Shown: positions 1-4,630 of the stretch, in pieces | Position numbering within the stretch: position 1 is the stretch's first letter | Layout of the letters: each line of letters opens with the position of its first letter | Assembly: GCA_015487835.1 (NCBI GenBank) | Contig: WFOY01000161.1 | Coordinates: 1-5,494 of the forward strand | Direction: 5' to 3' | Length of the DNA: 5,494 bases | From: Aquificaceae bacterium | Lineage (GTDB): Bacteria; Aquificota; Aquificia; Aquificales; Aquificaceae | Translations under genes and position numbers: made by a program | The notes under the pieces: generated by a model | Seen by the model: only the letters and a program-made list of their open reading frames with translations | Databases searched by the model: none | Told to the model about the DNA's origin: nothing

Positions 1-1301
1 CCTATACCGAACAGCCAGGGTACATACTTGGCCACGCCGTAGAAGGCTATCTTCTTCCTGAAGAGCAGAGGTATGAGATAGTAGGTCACGCTCATAAAGG
101 CAAGTGCTGTTCCCCCAACGACAGCACCCTTGAAGTGCCCAGGAACGGAGAGGGTGTTGTGGGCTATGATGTTAGTCTGCTCCATTCCGTTCACGACACC
201 TGTGATACCACCTATGAAGCCGAAGATTATCATCGAGAGCATGAGTCCCGAGAAGGCGGGATTACCCCAGGGTGCACGCTTCAGCCACTCGAAGAGTCCC
301 TTGGTGTAACCCCTCTTCCTCTGGGCTACCTCGATGGCCGAGGGAACGGCGAAGGCGTGGATCATAGAGGCGAAGACCGCAAGGTACATCACGTAGCTCG
401 TGTTCCAGACCTTCCATACGGGGCTGACCGCTGGGTCAACGAGGAGGTGGTGGGCTGAGGCGACGTTAATGGCAACTACGTAAAGTATGAAGGCGAACCT
501 GCTTATCTTCTCGTTTATCGACTGACCCCCGACCGTCAGGAAGGCAAGAAGATACCAAACAGCTACGTGGGCTGAGACGTTTATCTGCTGGGAGGGGTGT
601 CCCAAACCCCACCACACGAGCTTGTAAACCGCAGGGTCTATGTCCTTTATTATCCCGAGTGACCAGAGGAAGGTGGGTACGTATATGATCGCTCCTGAGA
701 CTATGGTTATCACAGCTATGATCGCTGCGGCCATAAGCCCGTAGACGAACAGAGGGAGGGACTGTCCTGGGTTCTCCCTCCTCCAGATCATCAGGTTGGC
801 GAAGAAGGTAGAGACTATGAGCAGAGCTCCCACCGCAAAGAGTATCATCCCAAGATAAAAGCCCGGATGAGCTTTGAGTGGCGCGTAGGAAGTCATCAGG
901 ACGTCCGCGTTGCCCGTGAGGATCATGTAGTTGACGAGCAGAAAGCCAACGATCGCCAGTCCTGTTCCTAGCCAACCTACAAAGGGTGACGACATCCTGG
1001 TGTTCAGAAAGACGGTGGATGCGAATACCAGAGCTGCAAGCTCGAAGAAGATTATCCAGAACACCAGAGCGTCGAGTCCGTGGAGGGTAAGGACCCTGTA
1101 GTACCAGTCAACGGGAAGGAGGTGGATCATCTGCCAGCGTGTAAGAACGAGAAGCAGGGCAGCTATCACCGCTATCAGGAAGGAGACGACGGCCATTACG
1201 GCGTTCACTTTGGCTATCTTCTCAGCTCTCGTATCCACCTTAAAGCCGGTGACGTCACATGTCCTGAAGAACTGCTCGCCACCATGAGTTGCCACAGCCA
1301 T
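1..1301 (-). CDS. Heme-copper oxidoreductase subunit I, B/ba3-like, probable nitric oxide reductase (3' partial)
   Basis: Catalytic subunit of a membrane heme-copper enzyme; 433 codons are present and the C-terminal roughly 100 or more residues lie beyond the window. The start is the ATG at 1301, with AAGGAGGTG (1316-1308) in front, 13 bp after the subunit II stop. Similarity to the Thermus ba3 oxidase is clear from memory: LTLHG in helix II (His74, low-spin heme), GHP (His235, CuB), AHH (His284/285, CuB), HNT...VPGHF (His389, high-spin heme). Two key positions deviate. GHP is followed by SQQ, so the residue four after His235, where oxygen reductases of the A and B families carry the cross-linked Tyr, is Gln239. 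HFH is HFK, so the second low-spin heme ligand is Lys391. The first suggests nitric oxide reduction rather than oxygen reduction (inference); the effect of the second is unknown. A divergent oxidase or an inactive paralog is possible. Family assignment is firm, substrate is not. Confidence 0.9.
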   Translation of the reverse strand, partial: MAVATHGGEQFFRTCDVTGFKVDTRAEKIAKVNAVMAVVSFLIAVIAALLLVLTRWQMIHLLPVDWYYRVLTLHGLDALVFWIIFFELAALVFASTVFLNTRMSSPFVGWLGTGLAIVGFLLVNYMILTGNADVLMTSYAPLKAHPGFYLGMILFAVGALLIVSTFFANLMIWRRENPGQSLPLFVYGLMAAAIIAVITIVSGAIIYVPTFLWSLGIIKDIDPAVYKLVWWGLGHPSQQINVSAHVAVWYLLAFLTVGGQSINEKISRFAFILYVVAINVASAHHLLVDPAVSPVWKVWNTSYVMYLAVFASMIHAFAVPSAIEVAQRKRGYTKGLFEWLKRAPWGNPAFSGLMLSMIIFGFIGGITGVVNGMEQTNIIAHNTLSVPGHFKGAVVGGTALAFMSVTYYLIPLLFRKKIAFYGVAKYVPWLFGI

Positions 1302-1307
1302 GACTCA

Positions 1308-1316
1308 CACCTCCTT
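1308..1316 (-). promoter_or_regulatory. Ribosome binding site of subunit I
   Basis: AAGGAGGTG on the minus strand overlaps the TAA stop of the subunit II gene (1317-1315) and lies 6 bases before the ATG at 1301. It fixes the start of subunit I and indicates translation coupled to subunit II. Confidence 0.8.
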
Positions 1317-1845
1317 ACTCCTCAACGATGATCTTGCCGATCATCATGTGGTGGCCTATCCCGCAGAACTCGTTGCAGACTATGTAGAACTCGCCTGCGG
1401 AGGTGGGTTTGAAGGTGAGGACGTAGTCGTACTTGGGATAGACCATGAAGTTCATGTTCACAGGTTGGAGAGAAAAGCCGTGAAGCACGTCTAGGGATGA
1501 TATGTGGAACCTGTACTCCTCTCCCTTCTTAAGCACGAGGACAGGCTCCCACCTGAACTGACGTGCCAGGAGAAATACGTCGCTGCCTGGAGGGGGCTTG
1601 ACCACTGGTATACCGTTCTCCTCACCCACCTTGTACTTCTCTATGAAAGCCTGCGTGAGCTGGTAGAACTCCTCGGGAGTTGTCTTGTAGGTAACGAAGG
1701 AGGGGTTCTGTTTGGCATAGACGTGCCAGATTATCATCCAGAAGAACAGAAACACGGACACCACGAAGGCAAGCCCCATCCAGATCTTCTCATCCCTGGC
1801 TACCTTCTGGTAAAACCAGCCTTCCTTCGGAGGCAGCAGTGCCAT
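1315..1845 (-). CDS. Heme-copper oxidoreductase subunit II with CuA site
   Basis: Electron-entry subunit of the complex, 176 residues. One membrane helix (about 22-43) anchors an extracytoplasmic cupredoxin domain (about 88-176). The CuA ligands are complete: His122 in DVLHGF, then C157-N-E159-F-C161, His165 and Met168. The enzyme should therefore take electrons from cytochrome c or another small periplasmic carrier rather than directly from quinol. DEKIW near the N-terminus (Glu19) lines up with Glu15 of Thermus ba3 subunit II, the mouth of its proton channel. The length is close to the short ba3-type subunit II (about 168) rather than the long A-type. The ATG at 1845 is preferred, with GGGAGG 8-9 bases upstream; a GTG at 1854 that overlaps the upstream stop would add three residues. 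It sits between the small subunit and subunit I, the order of the Thermus ba3 operon. It could equally serve an oxygen or a nitric oxide reductase. Confidence 0.93.
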   Translation of the reverse strand: MALLPPKEGWFYQKVARDEKIWMGLAFVVSVFLFFWMIIWHVYAKQNPSFVTYKTTPEEFYQLTQAFIEKYKVGEENGIPVVKPPPGSDVFLLARQFRWEPVLVLKKGEEYRFHISSLDVLHGFSLQPVNMNFMVYPKYDYVLTFKPTSAGEFYIVCNEFCGIGHHMMIGKIIVEE

Positions 1846-1850
1846 GACAG

Positions 1851-2024
1851 TCACCTCCCTAACAGAGCCTGCTTTATCTCCTCAGGTATGGGCGGGGTCC
1901 AGGCTATCTCTATCAGACCCCAGATGAGGTAAGAGACCGCGTAGATAGCCACGCCCAAAAAGAGGAGGAGTATAAAGTCATCGAAGACCAGCTGAAGGAA
2001 TGGGACCTTTTTCTCCTCACTCAT
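1851..2024 (-). CDS. Small one-helix protein, probable accessory subunit (IIa-like) of the heme-copper enzyme
   Basis: A 57-residue protein with a charged N-terminus (MSEEKK), one hydrophobic helix at about 15-40, and a short tail with TPPIPEE. The start is the ATG at 2024, with a strong GGAGGTGA (2038-2031) 6 bases upstream. The TGA stop lies 5 bp before the subunit II ATG and overlaps the ribosome binding site of that gene. Size, single helix and first position in the operon match the subunit IIa gene of ba3-type oxidases; in Thermus that subunit is only 33-34 residues. Assignment rests on position and topology, since such short helices carry no diagnostic residues. It likely packs against subunit I and stabilises the complex (inference). 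Confidence 0.8.
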   Translation of the reverse strand: MSEEKKVPFLQLVFDDFILLLFLGVAIYAVSYLIWGLIEIAWTPPIPEEIKQALLGR

Positions 2025-2030
2025 CTCTCC

Positions 2031-2038
2031 TCACCTCC
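2031..2038 (-). promoter_or_regulatory. Ribosome binding site of the small subunit
   Basis: A full GGAGGTGA lies 6 bases before the ATG at 2024. It is the strongest Shine-Dalgarno match in the window and supports the otherwise short 57-codon gene as real. Confidence 0.8.
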
Positions 2039-2061
2039 GTAAATGCTTATTCACTCACCTC

Positions 2062-2090
2062 TATATGTTAGTTTATGACCTCTTACTCAA
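2062..2090 (-). promoter_or_regulatory. Possible promoter of the leftward operon
   Basis: Read on the minus strand, TTGAGT (2090-2085) and CATATA (2067-2062) are separated by 17 bp and resemble -35 and -10 boxes, though the -10 is weak (3 of 6). Transcription would start near 2055, giving a leader of about 30 bases before the ATG at 2024. The -10 overlaps the TATAGAGGT repeat at 2057-2065. If the host is archaeal, the same AT-rich stretch could act as a TATA box instead. Confidence 0.35.
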
Positions 2091-2109
2091 TTTTCTATAA
2101 GAGGTTGTG

Positions 2110-2157
2110 ATGGAGATCATAAGAAATAATTATGATTTGCTTATCAATTATTCCTAA
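2110..2157 (+). other. Possible 15-codon leader ORF (MEIIRNNYDLLINYS)
   Basis: An ATG at 2110 preceded by AAGAGGT (spacing 4 bases) opens a 15-codon frame that stops at TAA 2155-2157. Its first four residues (MEII) and the bases around its start resemble the start of the cytochrome b fusion at 2209. It may be a translated leader, a relic of a duplicated gene start, or chance. It would be transcribed only if a promoter lies upstream of 2110. Confidence 0.2.
2116..2136. promoter_or_regulatory. Central dyad, possible operator
   Basis: ATCATAA (2116-2122) and TTATGAT (2130-2136) form a perfect 7-bp inverted repeat with a 7-bp spacer, close to the midpoint of the divergent spacer. Geometry suits a dimeric regulator. 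It does not match an FNR, NsrR or NorR consensus that I can recall, so no regulator is named. Confidence 0.4.
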
Positions 2158-2165
2158 TTTAATTT
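2137..2165 (+). promoter_or_regulatory. Possible promoter of the rightward operon
   Basis: TTGCTT (2137-2142) and TAATTT (2160-2165) are 17 bp apart, weak matches to -35 and -10 boxes, in the most AT-rich part of the spacer. The predicted start near 2172 gives a leader of about 37 bases. The AATTTATA run (2161-2168) could serve as a TATA box in an archaeal host. The rightmost repeat copy (2165-2173) touches the -10 and would let a bound protein control it. Confidence 0.3.
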
Positions 2166-2208
2166 ATAGAGGTTAGGTAAGTATGTAATTACTCTCGTAG
2201 GGAGCCCG

Positions 2209-4152
2209 ATGGAGATAATAGGTATAAGACCTACTTACAGGTTCACCCAGAGGATATCCTACGCTCTCAGCAGGTTTTACTCCTCCAGATTGAACCCTAT
2301 ATACTACCTGGGGGCCATCACCGTATTTCTGCTCATCATAGACGTAATATCAGGTATATACCTCTTCTTCTTTTACGAGGTGGACCCCAAGGAGGCCTAC
2401 AGTTCCGTGGAGGCCATCTCGTCCTCCTTCCTGGGGAGCCTGATGAGGAGCGTCCACAGGTACTCCTCGGACGGCCTGATACTCTTTGCCGTCCTCCACA
2501 TGATCCAGATGATCCTGACGGACAGGTTCAGGATGTTCAGGTGGGTGGCCTGGGTCTCCGGGGTGGCCACCCTGATAATCTTCTGGGCGATAGGGGTGTC
2601 CGGATACCTCCTCGTCTGGGACGAGAGGGCCCAGCTCATAGGTATCCTGACGGCTAAGTTCTTCACAGAGGTTCACATATTTGGCCACGCTCTGATGAGC
2701 GCCTTCCTGGGAACTGATATAAAGAATTTAGGTGGCCTCTTCAGGATACTACTGTTCGGTCACATAGCGGTGACCATCCTCCTCATATTCACCCTCTGGG
2801 TGCACGTCATGAGGATCTCGAGGCCGAGGATCTTCCCTCCCAAGTACCTCATGGTGCTTCTTACCTTATACGTGATCGTTATCTCCGTTGTGTTTCCTGC
2901 AAAGAGTGACCCTCCGGCGGATCTGGGTAAGGTCCCCTTCGGTATGTCCATGGACTGGTTCTACCTGACGGGTTACCCCCTGTTTAAGCTGCTGCCTATT
3001 GGCGTTAACTGGTTTATATTCGTGGGCTTCTTCGGTCTGCTCGCCGTGTTCCCCTGGATAATCAAGGGAAGGAGGAACCCCCCCGCGGAGGTGGTGGAGG
3101 AGAAGTGTGAAGGTTGTGAGCAGTGCTTTATAGACTGCCCCTACGAGGCCATATATATGAAACAGGTAAACGGGAAGAAGAAGGCGGTTGTGATACCGAA
3201 CAAGTGCGCAGGGTGCGGGATATGTATTGCTTCGTGTAATTACAACGCCAGCGCGATACCCACGGTCCCCTTCACAGAGATAGTGAGCAGGATATCGGAG
3301 GAGAAGCCCGATCTTGTGATCTTCAGGTGCCCCTTCTCGTCGGAAGTTGAAGAGAGGGAAGGGATCCTGGTCTTCACGCTTCCCTGTGCCGGTGCTGTGA
3401 ACGCCGTCTGGATGAGGGAGATCCTGAAGAACGCCGGGGGTGTGATGATCGTAGGGTGTGACGGTCCGGACTGCTACTTCCGGGAGGGTATCCAGTGGAC
3501 GGAGGAGAGGTTCCTCGGGAGGAGGAGGCCGAGGCTTCTCAAAACGTTACCGAGAGGGAGGGTAAGTATAGTTGAAGCACCGAACGTGGTCGATGTGAGC
3601 CATCATGTCAGCAGGTTCCTATCCCAGATAAGGGAGGGAAAGACGCCGGATGAGGTCAGCATATTCTCCCAGAACAGGGTTAATCACATACTCGCAGCGG
3701 GTGTCTTGGCACTTCCCTTCCTCACCTTCTACCCCCTTACGGTGGACAGGATGGACTTCTACCCTACCGACAGATCCTTGATCGTCCTCACCTTCAAGTA
3801 CAGGTCCTCTCCGGTCAAGAAGGCGGAGAAGGTTTACAGTAAGCTGAAGCACATGCAGGCGCTTAAGAACATAGTTTTGGAGAGGTCTCCCATAGAGGTC
3901 ACGCTCACCTTGGACGGCAGGCCGATCCTAAGGAAGGTTTACAACCCGAGAGGTCTGAGGAGAGACTCCTCAATATACGTTTACGAGGAGTTTCTGGTAA
4001 GCCCGGGTGATCACTCGTTAGAACTCTTGGTGAGAGAGACCACCCATCCGGAGAAGACCCACAGGTTCTTCCTGAGAAAGAGGATTGCACCAGCAACGAG
4101 CCTCGCCATGACCTACTCCGAGGATAGGGGCTTCTTTCAGATAGGGAGGTGA
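2209..4152 (+). CDS. Cytochrome b - ferredoxin - MvhD/FlpD fusion membrane protein
   Basis: A 647-residue fusion predicted to link the quinone pool to cytoplasmic iron-sulfur chemistry. Residues 1-290 are a diheme cytochrome b: His83/His97 in helix B and His185/His199 in helix D, each pair 13 residues apart as in bc1-type proteins, followed by two more helices. The Qo-site PEWY motif is replaced by MDWF (248-251). Residues 296-345 hold two [4Fe-4S] motifs: C300, C303, C306, C310-Pro and C333, C336, C339, C343. Residues 367-460 match the MvhD/FlpD domain (Cys374, 393, 417, 422; GCDGPDC), which passes electrons to HdrA in other systems. A seventh helix (about 491-509) leads to a beta-rich tail of unknown family. 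Helix counting puts the iron-sulfur domains in the cytoplasm and the tail outside. The start at ATG 2209 has AGGGAG 4 bases upstream. No Rieske protein or cytochrome c1 is seen nearby. Domain calls are firm; partners are inferred. Confidence 0.9.
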   Translation: MEIIGIRPTYRFTQRISYALSRFYSSRLNPIYYLGAITVFLLIIDVISGIYLFFFYEVDPKEAYSSVEAISSSFLGSLMRSVHRYSSDGLILFAVLHMIQMILTDRFRMFRWVAWVSGVATLIIFWAIGVSGYLLVWDERAQLIGILTAKFFTEVHIFGHALMSAFLGTDIKNLGGLFRILLFGHIAVTILLIFTLWVHVMRISRPRIFPPKYLMVLLTLYVIVISVVFPAKSDPPADLGKVPFGMSMDWFYLTGYPLFKLLPIGVNWFIFVGFFGLLAVFPWIIKGRRNPPAEVVEEKCEGCEQCFIDCPYEAIYMKQVNGKKKAVVIPNKCAGCGICIASCNYNASAIPTVPFTEIVSRISEEKPDLVIFRCPFSSEVEEREGILVFTLPCAGAVNAVWMREILKNAGGVMIVGCDGPDCYFREGIQWTEERFLGRRRPRLLKTLPRGRVSIVEAPNVVDVSHHVSRFLSQIREGKTPDEVSIFSQNRVNHILAAGVLALPFLTFYPLTVDRMDFYPTDRSLIVLTFKYRSSPVKKAEKVYSKLKHMQALKNIVLERSPIEVTLTLDGRPILRKVYNPRGLRRDSSIYVYEEFLVSPGDHSLELLVRETTHPEKTHRFFLRKRIAPATSLAMTYSEDRGFFQIGR

Positions 4153-4158
4153 TCTATG

Positions 4159-4174
4159 ATATTTGAGCAAATAT
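4159..4174. promoter_or_regulatory. Short perfect dyad between the cytochrome b fusion and the hemerythrin gene
   Basis: ATATTTG-AG-CAAATAT is a perfect 7+7 bp inverted repeat lying in the 43-bp AT-rich gap before the hemerythrin start. The 2-base centre is too tight for a full RNA hairpin, so a protein site or a shorter stem is more likely. It may mark an internal promoter or operator, and it has no U-tract to suggest a terminator. Confidence 0.3.
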
Positions 4175-4195
4175 TTACTTATGGAGGTCGGGAAC

Positions 4196-4630
4196 ATGTT
4201 TATAACTCAGTATCTTGCTGACGAACACAGGAAGTGTGACCAGTTTTACGCCGATGTGGAAAAGGCTGTCTCCGAAGGGAACTGGGAGGAGGCCGAGAGG
4301 CTGTTCGATCTCTTCAAGGAAAAGACCCTGCTCCACTTCAGAAAGGAGGAGGAGGTCCTCTTCCCTGAGTTCGAGATGAGAACGGGTATCACCATGGGAC
4401 CAACACAGGTCATGAGGTTCGAACACCAGCAGGCGAGAGACCTGATCCAGAGGCTCGAGGAGGCCCTGAAGAACAGAAACAAGGAGGAGTTTCTGTCCGT
4501 CGGAGAGTCCTTCATGGTTCTGATACAGCAGCACAATATGAAGGAGGAGCAGATACTGTACCCCATGTCAGACCAGCACCTTGATAGAGAAGAGGTGGTT
4601 ATGAAGCTCTCCGATCTGGGAGAGGTATGA
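4196..4630 (+). CDS. Hemerythrin-like di-iron protein with RIC/YtfE-type ligand set
   Basis: A soluble 144-residue four-helix protein with no signal peptide or membrane helix. The ligand pattern is His11, His47 with Glu51 (HFRKE), His77 (FEHQQA) and His113 with Glu117 (HNMKE): four His and two HxxxE glutamates, as in the di-iron domain of the repair protein RIC/YtfE, rather than the five His of classical oxygen-carrying hemerythrins. The N-terminal ScdA domain often found in RIC proteins is absent. RIC proteins restore iron-sulfur centres after nitric oxide damage (family knowledge), which suits the neighbouring genes; binding or sensing NO or oxygen is an alternative. The ATG at 4196 is chosen because GGAGGT (4183-4188) lies 7 bases upstream; a TTG at 4163 in the same frame has no such site. 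The stop overlaps the next start (ATGA), so the two are probably co-translated. Confidence 0.88.
   Translation: MFITQYLADEHRKCDQFYADVEKAVSEGNWEEAERLFDLFKEKTLLHFRKEEEVLFPEFEMRTGITMGPTQVMRFEHQQARDLIQRLEEALKNRNKEEFLSVGESFMVLIQQHNMKEEQILYPMSDQHLDREEVVMKLSDLGEV

Larger units (their letters stand above)
2057..2173. repeat. Four mirrored copies of an ACCTCT(A)TA / TA(T)AGAGGT motif
   Basis: Two copies point left (ACCTCTATA at 2057-2065, ACCTCTTA at 2078-2085) and two point right (TAAGAGGT at 2098-2105, TATAGAGGT at 2165-2173). The outer pair is a perfect 9-bp inverted repeat and the inner pair a perfect 8-bp inverted repeat with a 12-bp spacer. The outer copies end 32 and 35 bp before their respective start codons, so each operon has the same motif at nearly the same place. 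This arrangement suits a shared regulator or matching promoter elements. The inner pair could also fold as a stem-loop. AT-rich sequence makes some chance repeats likely, and GAGGT resembles a ribosome binding site. Confidence 0.5.

Noticed and set aside
135..458. Open frames on the plus strand opposite subunits I and II (135-458, 1080-1331, 1504-1932)
   Set aside because: These are antisense shadows of the heme-copper genes, rich in His, Gly and Glu, without motifs or credible starts.
466..975. Long open frame on the minus strand inside subunit I
   Set aside because: It is a shifted frame of the subunit I gene, with an Arg/Ser/His-rich composition, no ribosome binding site and no family features; the overlapping frame encodes clear heme and copper ligands.
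1846..1854. GTG start at 1854 for subunit II
   Set aside because: It overlaps the end of the small-subunit gene and has no well-spaced ribosome binding site of its own; the ATG at 1845 fits GGGAGG better.
2078..2105. Rho-independent terminator from the 8-bp inverted repeat
   Set aside because: The stem is AT-rich, the loop is 12 bases, no U-tract follows, and it lies between divergent genes where no termination is needed.
2134..2147. Canonical FNR box (TTGAT-N4-ATCAA)
   Set aside because: Only the right half ATCAA is present; the left half at that spacing reads GATTT.
2350..2688. Minus-strand open frames within the cytochrome b fusion and the genes after it
   Set aside because: They overlap strongly supported plus-strand genes, show no recognisable domain and have no ribosome binding sites.
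4163..4195. TTG start at 4163 that would add 11 residues to the hemerythrin
   Set aside because: No ribosome binding site precedes it and it falls inside the 4159-4174 dyad; the ATG at 4196 has GGAGGT at ideal spacing and begins right at the helix with the first His ligand.
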